Assembly (NCBI GenBank): GCA_903902915.1
Contig: CAIUWR010000101.1
Span: 1 to 64,000 of the forward strand
DNA: 64,000 bases
Reading direction: 5' to 3'
DNA from: an uncultured Hyphomicrobiales bacterium
GTDB lineage: Bacteria > Pseudomonadota > Alphaproteobacteria > Rhizobiales > Beijerinckiaceae
Positions 8,155-16,176 of this stretch are shown here, piece after piece (the stretch's first letter is position 1; every line of letters begins with the position of its first letter). The notes below the pieces were generated by a model, which had not been told where the DNA came from, did not search any database, and saw only the letters and a list, made by a program, of their open reading frames with translations. The translations under genes and the position numbers were made by a program.

Positions 8155-8918
8155 TGCGGGCGCTGGCGCTCGCGCTGCTGCTAGTGGCGCCGCTTGCGCA
8201 GGCGGGCGAAATTCCGGCGGCTGAGCGCCGCTCCGACACCGTGACCATGAGCGCGGAACTGCGGGCCATGCAGGCCGACGACATGGCCAATCCCGCAAGC
8301 TTCTGGGCGCTCGACGGGCAGACGCTTTGGGACGCCAAAGCGGGGACGTCGGGCAAGTCCTGCGCGGATTGTCATGGCGACGCGCAAGCCTCCATGAAGG
8401 GGGTCGCGGCGCGCTATCCCGCGTTCGATGGGGCGACGGGCCGCGTGCTCGATCTGGAGGCACGGATCAACCAGTGCCGGACGGATCGGCAGGGCGCGCC
8501 GCCGCTGGCGATGGAAAGCCGCGAGCTGCTCGACCTCACCACTTATGTCGGCCTGCAATCGCGCGGCGCGCCGATCAGCTCCAGCGATCCGCGTCTTGCG
8601 CCCGCCATTGAGACAGGACGCCAATTGTTCAGCGCGCGGCAGGGCCAGCTCAATCTCTCCTGCGCCATTTGCCATGACGACAATTGGGGCCGCAAGCTCG
8701 GCGGCGCGACCGTGCCCCAGGCTCATCCCACGGGCTATCCGATTTACCGGCTCGAATGGCAGTCGGTCGGTTCGCTGCAAAGGCGATTGCGCAATTGCAT
8801 GGTCGGCATGCGCGCGGAGCCCTACCCCTTTGGGTCGGACGCCTATATCGCGCTTGAGGCCTTCCTCATGTTTCGCGCGAAGGGCCTGCCCATGGAGACG
8901 CCCGCCGTGCGCCCTTGA
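8151..8918 (+). CDS. soxA: SoxA, di-haem cytochrome c of the SoxAX complex
   Basis: SoxAX oxidatively conjugates thiosulfate or another sulfane substrate to the SoxY cysteine. The 255-residue protein has a Sec signal to about residue 18 and two haem motifs, CADCH (71-75) and CAICH (171-175), the di-haem type. C109 is a candidate axial ligand, and C216 in RRLRNCMVGMRAEP is the conserved active-site cysteine that carries a persulfide. The start overlaps the end of soxZ (ATGA). No soxB, soxC or soxD follows. A weak hairpin-rich stretch of about 110 bases separates it from the next gene. Confidence 0.95.
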   Translation: MMRALALALLLVAPLAQAGEIPAAERRSDTVTMSAELRAMQADDMANPASFWALDGQTLWDAKAGTSGKSCADCHGDAQASMKGVAARYPAFDGATGRVLDLEARINQCRTDRQGAPPLAMESRELLDLTTYVGLQSRGAPISSSDPRLAPAIETGRQLFSARQGQLNLSCAICHDDNWGRKLGGATVPQAHPTGYPIYRLEWQSVGSLQRRLRNCMVGMRAEPYPFGSDAYIALEAFLMFRAKGLPMETPAVRP

Positions 8919-9032
8919 GCGTGAATCCACGCAGCGATGGGCCTGTGAAACGGCCCCAATTATGCTGTAATTCCGTGGTGACCGGAGGTCTTATGGGGGC
9001 CAGCCATGCTTGGCCGGACATAGGAAAAACAT

Positions 9033-9878
9033 ATGCGGTTCGCTATTGTTACAATAGATAGATATGCAGAGATTTTTGACGCCTTCGTTGACGCTGGCTG
9101 GACGCCGATCAAGCTTTTCACCAGCCCGTCCAACGATGAATTTGGCGATAATCGACATATGATCGCGGACGCTGAAAGGCGGCGGATGAATATCCAGACG
9201 ACCCGCATCACCGACCGCGATTTATCGGATTTGCGGGATCAGAACTGCGACATCCTCGTCGTCGCAGGCTATGCTTGGAAAATCCCCGATCCGTATCGCT
9301 ATCTAAAATATGCGGTCAATTTCCATCCGTCGCCTCTACCCGCAGGCAGAGGGCCATATCCATTGCCGCAGGCTATCTTGCAAGCATGGAATGAATGGGC
9401 GGTCTCCTGCCACAAGATCAGCGACGATTTCGACGCGGGCGACATTCTCGATGCTGAAAGCTTCCCCATCGCGCCAGACGAATGCCACGAGAGCCTGACG
9501 CTCAAGACACAAATTGCAGGAAAAAGACTCGCCTCGCGCGTGGCCGGGAATTTTCAAACCCTGTGGGACAACGCCAAAATTCAAGAAAATCCCTCCTATT
9601 GGCCAAGAACGCCCATTGCCGGGAGAGTGATTGATTTTGACCAACCCGTTCAATCAGTTTTGCGCCATATCCGGGCCTTCGGAAACACCGAGAGTTTCGC
9701 AAAAATCGGCGAGGCGTTTTTTACGGTGAAAAGGGGCGTCGGCTGGCGGGAGGCCCATGCGCTGACGCCAGGAACGCCAATTCATTTCAACCACGGAAAG
9801 TTGGTTGTCGCGACGACTGACGGCTTCATTGGCTTGCTGGACGTCCTTCCTATCTCGGCCAGCATTCATAATGGTTAG
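9033..9878 (+). CDS. formyltransferase-fold enzyme (N10-formyl-THF-dependent, substrate unknown)
   Basis: The 281-residue protein has the formyltransferase signature: catalytic NFHPSPLPAGRGPYPL near residues 92-107 with asparagine, histidine and loop proline, and the later DDFDAGDIL with the conserved aspartate. The C-terminal 80 residues resemble the OB-like Fmt C-domain in size. It is too divergent for housekeeping methionyl-tRNA formyltransferase and closer to the sugar-amine or small-molecule formyltransferases of envelope pathways. AGGAAA precedes the ATG. It is noticeably AT-richer than the sox genes before it, which hints at a separate origin. No sugar-pathway genes adjoin it, so the substrate is open. 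Confidence 0.75.
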   Translation: MRFAIVTIDRYAEIFDAFVDAGWTPIKLFTSPSNDEFGDNRHMIADAERRRMNIQTTRITDRDLSDLRDQNCDILVVAGYAWKIPDPYRYLKYAVNFHPSPLPAGRGPYPLPQAILQAWNEWAVSCHKISDDFDAGDILDAESFPIAPDECHESLTLKTQIAGKRLASRVAGNFQTLWDNAKIQENPSYWPRTPIAGRVIDFDQPVQSVLRHIRAFGNTESFAKIGEAFFTVKRGVGWREAHALTPGTPIHFNHGKLVVATTDGFIGLLDVLPISASIHNG

Positions 9879-9959
9879 GGAGGCGTTCCACTCTTTTGCA
9901 GCGTTCAAGCGGACGAGCGCAAGGATCGTTTCGGAGCGTCGCCCTCGTCACAAAAGAGA

Positions 9960-9984
9960 TATAATAAGCGTTCAATGAGAACGC
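9960..9984 (+). promoter_or_regulatory. TATAAT box with adjoining GCGTTC inverted repeat
   Basis: A perfect TATAAT (9960-9965) is followed two bases later by the inverted repeat GCGTTC (9968-9973), AATGA, GAACGC (9979-9984). It lies 48 bases before the start of the membrane protein at 10032. A symmetric site just after a -10 box is where a repressor would bind. The -35 is poor. Promoter function is inferred from position only. Confidence 0.4.
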
Positions 9985-10031
9985 ATCTGTGGTCATGAAC
10001 CGCATTTTTCCAACAATGGCGCGCCAATACG

Positions 10032-10808
10032 ATGCAAGAGAAGAATCTGCCCGCCATTGATGCAGGCTATTGGGTCGCCATCGTCGCCGCCAGCATGTGC
10101 GGCGCAAATGCGGGCGATCTCGCGGCAGGCCCCTTGGGTCTGGGTCATGTGGCTGGATTGCTCCCTCTGACGATCATATTTCTCGCGATCGTTTCAATCG
10201 AGAAAATGTTCAGATTTTCGACGCTCTTTTATTACTGGTTCGCCATCATCGTTTTGCGCACCATGGCCACCAACATTTCCGATTTCGCAACCCATGACAT
10301 GAAAGTCCCTTTTCCATTGCTGACGGCGGGGTTGATCATCGTCATGGGCGTATTGATTTTCCTTGATCGTTTTACGGGCGTAAAGTCCGGGACGGCTCAG
10401 GTTCGGCAGGGCGGTTGGGGCGCCATACCGACGACGAATTGGAACTACTGGGTCGTCATGCTGGCCGCCGGAACGCTGGGCACGGCATCCGGGGACTGGA
10501 TCGCCGAAAATGATGGCCTCGATTTTGGCGTCTATTGGGGCTCCGCCCTCTGCTTTCCCATTTTCATTGCGGCGTTGTTGATCGCTTCGCTTTATGGGCG
10601 GATGACCAAGCCATGGTATTGGGTCGCCATCGTCGCCTGCCGAACGCTGGGAACCGATCTCGGCGATATGCTGGTGACAATGTTTCGAACGCTCACGCCA
10701 ACGAGGTCGATGGGGCTTTGGCTCAGCACCGCCTGCACTGCGACGCTCCTGTGCGCCATCGTTTACGTCTGGCGCCACAATCGGCAGGCGCCGCCGGACG
10801 TTTTGTAG
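10032..10808 (+). CDS. COG4705-like multi-pass membrane protein with four internal repeats
   Basis: The 258-residue integral membrane protein has about eight hydrophobic segments. The motif YW-x-A-I-V...RTLGT-x-x-GD occurs four times: YWVAIVAASMCGANAGD (from residue 13), YWFAIIVLRTMATNISD (about 70), YWVVMLAAGTLGTASGD (about 138) and YWVAIVACRTLGTDLGD (about 195). Each marks the start of a two-helix unit, so the protein is a four-fold repeat with buried polar Arg/Thr/Asp. This matches the uncharacterised membrane proteins grouped as COG4705. Function is unknown; the repeated acidic residue inside helices suggests cation or metal movement, which is inference. Confidence 0.75.
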   Translation: MQEKNLPAIDAGYWVAIVAASMCGANAGDLAAGPLGLGHVAGLLPLTIIFLAIVSIEKMFRFSTLFYYWFAIIVLRTMATNISDFATHDMKVPFPLLTAGLIIVMGVLIFLDRFTGVKSGTAQVRQGGWGAIPTTNWNYWVVMLAAGTLGTASGDWIAENDGLDFGVYWGSALCFPIFIAALLIASLYGRMTKPWYWVAIVACRTLGTDLGDMLVTMFRTLTPTRSMGLWLSTACTATLLCAIVYVWRHNRQAPPDVL

Positions 10809-10835
10809 GCGCATTGTCGGACGCGGCGCTGCGCA

Positions 10836-12212
10836 TCACCTTGCAAAGCTTTTGTCGGTCAAGGTTTTCAGGAAGGCGACGATATCATCTATTTCCTGAT
10901 CCAATTCGACAGCGGTCTCGCCTGATTTGCGATTGTAGGGTGGCTGCTCGACATTGACGTTCTTCCAGAATTCTGGCGGCAGGTCGTTAAATTTCGCAAC
11001 GTCACCATTGGCGTTTCGCGGGTACCAGCGTTCGGGATTGGTGTCGCGGGTGAAATAGAAGGCGACGGCGTCACGCAAGGTTGCGAGCGCGCCATTATGA
11101 AAATAGGGGCCAGCGACCGCAACGTTTCGCAAGCTTGGCGTTTTGAAAGCGCCGCATAAACTGGCGACGTTCACATCCGGCGGCGCGATCGAGTCTGCGT
11201 TCGGACGCTGGCAGAATCCAAGGTCGAAGTGGGTTGGATCTGCATTATCCGGAATGGCTGGATTGCGCGGCGCGCCCAGAACATCATAGGTAAAGTCCGT
11301 GAATAACCAGTTTCTCGGATTTCTCGACAAGGGCGACTTTTGACCCGTCGTCTTTTCCTCATGTTCCGACGACTCGCCTCCAGCGTGGCAGGAAAGGCAA
11401 TTGCCCCGCTTTGGGTCGATGAACGCCTGATATCCGCGACGTTCTTCCTCAGTGAAGGTTGCGCGGCCCTCAAGCCAATCATCGAATTTTGAAGTGAATG
11501 GTTTAAAGCGCGGGCTCGCTTCGTAGCCAGCGACCGCCGAGGCAAGTTTCTCGAACGCTTTGGCGTCATCGAAAACGGTGTCGCCATATACGGCCTGCGC
11601 GAGGCTGGCGTAAGGCGATGCTCTCACGCGCCGGATGAATTCCGCCTTGTCGGGCAAATTCATCTCTCTGGGGTTGAAAAGCGGGCCTTCCACCTGCCGT
11701 TCCTGATCAACCGCGCGCCCGTCCCAAAATTGCCCCCCAACCGGAACAGTTTCAAGTTTACCCGTGACGTCGTTGGGCAAACTGGCGAAGCTGAAATCGG
11801 GGCTATAGGCCATATATCCGAGGGACGGCGTTTTTCTGACGCCAAAAACTTCGGCGCGGCTGCCCTTGGCTATGGCTGGAATCGTCGAACCGTTATTGCC
11901 CCGATAGGCGCTCGTGGCCTCGTGACATGAAGCGCAGGCCACGCCGGGCGGTTCCGATAATCCCGGATCTTCAAAAATGCGCTTGCCCAGCAGATCGCCG
12001 GGCACAAGGCGCGCTTCGTCCGCATCTGCCGAGCTGGACCCCGCCGACGACGATAGCGTGGCCGACTGTGGCGACGCGACGCAGGCCGTCAACAGAAGGC
12101 CTGCGCCGAGCAGATTGCGGCCAAGGCGCCCAAATTTTCCCGTTACCAAAAACAATGGCGTCACGCCAGACTTTCCCTCACGGCGGACTGTCCTGTCGTT
12201 ATCACTTAACAT
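10836..12212 (-). CDS. di-haem cytochrome c peroxidase/MauG-family lipoprotein
   Basis: The 458-residue protein has a lipobox LLLTAC near residue 44, so it is probably lipid-anchored facing the periplasm. Two haem motifs, CASCHE and CLSCHA, define the bacterial di-haem peroxidase/MauG superfamily; FKTPSLRNVAVAGPYFHNGALATL is the conserved C-terminal-haem block. The 458 residues exceed the roughly 330 of typical CcpA, and there is an extra insert between the haems. Reading on the minus strand, it follows the AcpA-like phosphoesterase by 57 bases and is probably cotranscribed with it. Peroxide reduction or protein/cofactor oxidation are both possible. Confidence 0.85.
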   Translation of the reverse strand: MLSDNDRTVRREGKSGVTPLFLVTGKFGRLGRNLLGAGLLLTACVASPQSATLSSSAGSSSADADEARLVPGDLLGKRIFEDPGLSEPPGVACASCHEATSAYRGNNGSTIPAIAKGSRAEVFGVRKTPSLGYMAYSPDFSFASLPNDVTGKLETVPVGGQFWDGRAVDQERQVEGPLFNPREMNLPDKAEFIRRVRASPYASLAQAVYGDTVFDDAKAFEKLASAVAGYEASPRFKPFTSKFDDWLEGRATFTEEERRGYQAFIDPKRGNCLSCHAGGESSEHEEKTTGQKSPLSRNPRNWLFTDFTYDVLGAPRNPAIPDNADPTHFDLGFCQRPNADSIAPPDVNVASLCGAFKTPSLRNVAVAGPYFHNGALATLRDAVAFYFTRDTNPERWYPRNANGDVAKFNDLPPEFWKNVNVEQPPYNRKSGETAVELDQEIDDIVAFLKTLTDKSFAR

Positions 12213-12269
12213 TGCCGGTCAGGTGGCGTCAGTTAGTGATGGTCGACAGGACCATCTCCTCGTCCCGAT

Positions 12270-13691
12270 TCACCGCAGGGCGGCAGATTTTCCGACGCCA
12301 AGATCAAGCGCGTTTGACAGGTCGTTGGCGCCGCCGTCGCGCGTGCCGAGCGGCTCAAGGCCCCACCTTGTTTCGATCAGTTTAAGAATCGAGGTCGTAT
12401 CGTACTGGGTGTGATCCACAAAGCCCTTCTTGGCAAATGGGGAGATCAGCAGCGTAGGAACGCGCGTACCCGGACCCCATTTGTCGATCTTTGGCGGCGC
12501 GACATGGTCCCAAAGCCCGCCGTTTTCATCGTAAGTGATGATGACCACAGAATCCTTCCAGATCGGGCTCTTTTCGATCATGCGCAGCAGCTCGACGGTG
12601 TGATGTTCGCCGCTGGTCACGTTGGTGTAGCCGGGATGTTCATTGTCCTCGCCAAGCGGCTTGAAGAACACAACTTTCGGCAGCTTGCCGGTGTGTATCC
12701 CCTTCACCAGATCAAGTTCATCCTTCAGATGGGCTTTGGCGCCCGGCGTGCCGACCGCGGTATCCTTGAACATCGCGAAAACCTGATGATGAAACTGGAA
12801 TTCGGGATCGGGATGGCCCGCGACCGCATCATTCCAGCCGCCGGAATACCAGGCCCAACTTACGCCCTTCTCGGACAGGCGCGTTCCAATATTGGGCGCA
12901 TCTTGCAGGGGCAGGAGTTGCGCTGGATCGGTGATGGAGGCCGAATGGGGGCCATTGATCGGCTGCAGGGTGTTGACGGCGAAACCATCCGGCGTCACCG
13001 CGCCGTCCTTTACAAGAGCGCCGTTCTCGTCAAGCTGCGCGACCAGATTGGAGGGCGCGTTGTGATAGACAGGCGCGCAACCGCAAACCAGATAGAAATG
13101 GTTGAGAAACGATCCGCCGAAAGCCGCATGGAAGAAATTGTCCATGACGACGTATTTTTTTGCATATTCCCAAAGGGGCAAACGTGAGCCGTCATAATAG
13201 CTCATGACGAGGGAGCCTGCGTCCGACCACGCGACAAATTTGTTCATTTTGCCATCGTTGATCTGCAACTGCTCCTGATAATAGCGATGCCAGGCGTCGC
13301 CGGTGACCTGTTCGATATTGGCGAAGGTCTCGGAGCGATAGGGCTTGTTGGGCAGATCGGTCGGGAATCGGGTGTCGATTGAATATTTCCCGTCCGCCGT
13401 CTTGCGATTGGAATTCAGCACCGGAGGCAGAACGGCGTAAACCTTTCCTTCCTTATCGATCTGGGTGGCCGCATCTCCCGCATTGGCGATGCCGTTCGCG
13501 CCGGGAAACATCCCATACAGGTTATCGAAGCTGCGGTTCTCCAGATAAATGACGATGATATGGTTGATCTTGTTCAAACCGGGCGCTGGTTTGGGAGCTT
13601 CCGCATAGAGCGGGGACGACAGGAAAGTCCCGGCGGACAGAGCGGCAAGAAAAGTGGAGGCGATTGAAGCGCTACGAAATGACTGAAGCAT
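12270..13691 (-). CDS. phosphoesterase family protein (AcpA/phospholipase C superfamily)
   Basis: The 473-residue exported protein has a signal peptide to about residue 30 (ending LYA). IIVIYLENRSFDNLYGMFPGANG is the metal-binding start of the phospholipase C/acid phosphatase AcpA group, where the glutamate, asparagine and serine line the active site. VIITYDENGGLWDHV supplies the second acidic metal site and RVPTLLISPFAKKGFVDH a late conserved block. Phosphate-ester hydrolysis in the periplasm is the expected role. The substrate, phospholipid head group or soluble monoester, is not decided by the sequence. Confidence 0.88.
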   Translation of the reverse strand: MLQSFRSASIASTFLAALSAGTFLSSPLYAEAPKPAPGLNKINHIIVIYLENRSFDNLYGMFPGANGIANAGDAATQIDKEGKVYAVLPPVLNSNRKTADGKYSIDTRFPTDLPNKPYRSETFANIEQVTGDAWHRYYQEQLQINDGKMNKFVAWSDAGSLVMSYYDGSRLPLWEYAKKYVVMDNFFHAAFGGSFLNHFYLVCGCAPVYHNAPSNLVAQLDENGALVKDGAVTPDGFAVNTLQPINGPHSASITDPAQLLPLQDAPNIGTRLSEKGVSWAWYSGGWNDAVAGHPDPEFQFHHQVFAMFKDTAVGTPGAKAHLKDELDLVKGIHTGKLPKVVFFKPLGEDNEHPGYTNVTSGEHHTVELLRMIEKSPIWKDSVVIITYDENGGLWDHVAPPKIDKWGPGTRVPTLLISPFAKKGFVDHTQYDTTSILKLIETRWGLEPLGTRDGGANDLSNALDLGVGKSAALR

Positions 13692-13907
13692 GATGGCGTC
13701 CTTTGAACGAACGGGAAGCCATCAAAATAAAGAGGCGATATGACGCTCTGGTGACGCAGCCAGGCGACCGTGAAGGTTGCGCCCGCACGGCGGCCGCCAC
13801 CGCCGCAACTGGGGCTTTAGCCGCAGGTCTCCAGCGCAGCGCAGGGCAAGACTCAAGTTCCAGCTCCGGCCGCCGTCCTTCAACAGGAGATCCAGATGGA
13901 GGGTAAC

Positions 13908-14144
13908 ATGCGGATCACCTTCAATCCCGCTATCAGCAGCGCAGGGCCGATCAGGCCCATTCAGCGTGTTGTCCGCAAAAAGGCGTCCGTCACCGCCGAG
14001 CCGGTTGAACTTGAGCCCGCAATATCGGCGCCCGTCACCACCTCCTTGTCAGAGCTTGGCGTGCAGTTGTCCCGAAACGAAACGGTTGCGGAACAGAACT
14101 ACAGGGAAAAAGATCCGCTCTGGAACATGATGCTCAATTTGTGA
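13908..14144 (+). CDS. small hypothetical protein
   Basis: A 78-residue reading frame has an ATG at 13908 with GGAGGG five bases upstream; an earlier in-frame ATG at 13896 lacks such a site. There is no signal peptide or membrane segment. The middle is rich in Pro, Val, Glu and Ala (EPVELEPAISAPVTTSLSELGV). The 3' end overlaps the convergent cupin gene by 11 bases. I recognise no family. Support comes from the ribosome-binding site and from filling an otherwise empty 440-base gap. Confidence 0.45.
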   Translation: MRITFNPAISSAGPIRPIQRVVRKKASVTAEPVELEPAISAPVTTSLSELGVQLSRNETVAEQNYREKDPLWNMMLNL

Positions 14145-15060
14145 CAGGCTCAGCGCTTATGACAGCCCTGCCGGAGGCATAAACGTCCTCGTCTCCATAG
14201 GCGGCGCGGCGACTGCGGAATATGGGAGAGGCCCGCGAACCAAGCTCCACCTTGAGGAAGGTTGCGGGCGCCGCGCCATTGTTCTCAAGTTGGTGAAACA
14301 TCATGCCCGGCAGACCCGTCAGGCGCCCCCGTCGCATAGGCGTGGCGATAGGCTCCGACGTTTCAGACTCCCGGGCGATCGTCCTTCCCTCGTCGCTCAG
14401 GCCCAGCAGATGGGCGCCTTGCATCTGGCGGACGGCCTGGGTCCGGGCGCCGGGCGCGAGACGAAGGTAGTCCGCGCCAATGACGCTGTCGCCCAGTTGC
14501 AGGCTTGCGTCAGCCTGCATGGGCGCAAGATCGACGCTGAGCGGCGTCCCGATGGCGAGGCGCTGGCGCGCGCTCATCGGGGATGGATTGGCAAACAGGA
14601 AAGTCTCGTTGCGATAAAGTCCCATCAGGTAGCGCAGGTCATTGAAGGACACGAGCCGGGCGCGGGCCGCGCCATCGGCCCTATGGACGCAGTTGGCGTT
14701 GACAGGTGTCGTGATGACGCAGCCTTCGCCCCAGGCTATGTCCTGACGCAAGCCGTCCGACAGGGTGATCTCGCTCACGCCCCTGCCTTCAAGGACATAA
14801 AAGCAATCTTCAAAAAGGCGCCGCATGGGCGCGGAGCTTTGTCCGGGCGCAAGTTCGAAGAGGAAGACCGACAGAAAATCGCACCGGCCCTCCACATGGC
14901 AGATGGCGCCGTTCAATCCAAAACGCGCCCAAGGCCGCGTCTCCAGCGTCAGCAGGTCCAGCGTTGCGCCTTCCACGATGGGGACGCCTTCGGCCTTCGC
15001 CCAGTTGAGGTAGGGATCGACGAGATATTTCACGCCGAGATCGTGGGTCGCTTCGCTCAT
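14134..15060 (-). CDS. cupin-domain protein, paralogue of the upstream cupin
   Basis: The 308-residue protein appears to have two cupin halves. Residues about 60-140 hold the first barrel (FELAPGQSSAPMRRLFEDCFYVLEGRG), where the usual metal-binding histidines are largely lost. The N-terminus DPYLNWAKAEGVPIVE and FGLNGAICHVEGRCDF align well with its 3'-upstream neighbour at 15063-16160, so the pair arose by duplication. The genes are 2 bases apart and likely make a two-subunit protein. It is shorter than its partner and ends after the second barrel. Catalytic role is unknown; a dioxygenase or lyase in a catabolic path is a guess from context. Confidence 0.7.
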   Translation of the reverse strand: MSEATHDLGVKYLVDPYLNWAKAEGVPIVEGATLDLLTLETRPWARFGLNGAICHVEGRCDFLSVFLFELAPGQSSAPMRRLFEDCFYVLEGRGVSEITLSDGLRQDIAWGEGCVITTPVNANCVHRADGAARARLVSFNDLRYLMGLYRNETFLFANPSPMSARQRLAIGTPLSVDLAPMQADASLQLGDSVIGADYLRLAPGARTQAVRQMQGAHLLGLSDEGRTIARESETSEPIATPMRRGRLTGLPGMMFHQLENNGAAPATFLKVELGSRASPIFRSRRAAYGDEDVYASGRAVISAEPVTN

Positions 15061-15062
15061 GA

Positions 15063-16160
15063 TCAGGCCTTCCTCACATATTTGCTCTCGTCGATGAACG
15101 GCCCCATGCGTGATTCAACGCCATTTTTGGCGATTTCCTTGAGCCACAGGTCGTGAACGCGCATGTCCTGATCCTCATATTCGACCTGTGCGCCCCCTTG
15201 TTTTACATCCTTGTCCACGCCCACGTCCCAGATCTCCCGTTTCATCTTGAGGAGGGGATAGCGCACCGTGCCAATCTGCAAAGCGAGGTAGCGCGAGGGA
15301 TGGTCGGCGACATTGAAATGTTGGTGGAACATGGAATCAGGCGGGCAATAGACGCAGCCATGCTCCCAATCCACGCGGGTGAAGGCCTCATGTTCCTCGC
15401 GCCACAAGAGCGAATAGCCCTTGCCCGTGACGGCGAAGACGCAGACGCCGTCGAAATGGCGATGGCCCTTTTTATAGGTGCCTACGGGCATTTCCGAAGA
15501 GTGGGCGCCGATGGTGTTTTCCGTCAGCATGAAGCGCAGGTTGGAGCCGCCCGCGCCGCGCTTGGACCATTGCCGCAGTTCGAAGCCCGAGAGGTCCGGG
15601 ACGAAATTCGTCTCCCACTGATGGCGGCCGGGCGAGATCGAAATGAACTCGCCCTCGCCCGCGAAATAATTGGCGGCGCCGACACGCTCGGGAAAACTGA
15701 CGGGGCAGTTGAAGATCAGCTCCTCGTCGCGAAACCGCCCCATGGTGAAGACCATGTTGTTGACGGAGGCGAAGCGGGCGGGTTCAAGCCCCGAGCCGTT
15801 GAAATATTGATGGCGGGCGTTGAGGGGAATGGAGAACAGGCTCTTTGGTCCCCATTCGAAATTATGCTTGCGGCCATCCTCCAGCTCGACCGTGGTCGAG
15901 CCATGGCCGGAGATGACATAGATCACCTCCTCGCAGATATGTTTCAGCGGCGCCGATTTGCCTCCCGGCGGCAGTTCGAAGGCGAAGATGGAGATATAAT
16001 CGTCCCGCCCCTTCAAATGGCAGAAGGCGCCATTCATGCCATAGCGGTCCCAATGTTTCACCGGAACCTTGCGGATGTCGATGCCGAAATCCTCGACTAT
16101 CGGCACGCCCTGCGCGCGCGCCCAGTCCAGATAGGGATCGGGAAGTTTGATGGAAGGCAT
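15063..16160 (-). CDS. bicupin protein, larger member of the paralogous pair
   Basis: The 365-residue protein has two cupin domains. The second one carries a metal-site-like pattern, GTYKKGHRHFDGVCVFAVTGKGYSL with His-x-His and, later, MFHQHFNV, so this subunit is probably the metal-binding one. The ATG at 16160 follows AAGGAAACGAC; longer in-frame readings extend into the neighbouring gene. It lies between a TctC-like binding protein gene (16 bases upstream) and its paralogue, in one transcription unit. Substrate unknown. Gentisate dioxygenase-like bicupins are a structural analogue, not a firm match. Confidence 0.75.
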   Translation of the reverse strand: MPSIKLPDPYLDWARAQGVPIVEDFGIDIRKVPVKHWDRYGMNGAFCHLKGRDDYISIFAFELPPGGKSAPLKHICEEVIYVISGHGSTTVELEDGRKHNFEWGPKSLFSIPLNARHQYFNGSGLEPARFASVNNMVFTMGRFRDEELIFNCPVSFPERVGAANYFAGEGEFISISPGRHQWETNFVPDLSGFELRQWSKRGAGGSNLRFMLTENTIGAHSSEMPVGTYKKGHRHFDGVCVFAVTGKGYSLLWREEHEAFTRVDWEHGCVYCPPDSMFHQHFNVADHPSRYLALQIGTVRYPLLKMKREIWDVGVDKDVKQGGAQVEYEDQDMRVHDLWLKEIAKNGVESRMGPFIDESKYVRKA

Positions 16161-16176
16161 GTCGTTTCCTTGCATA

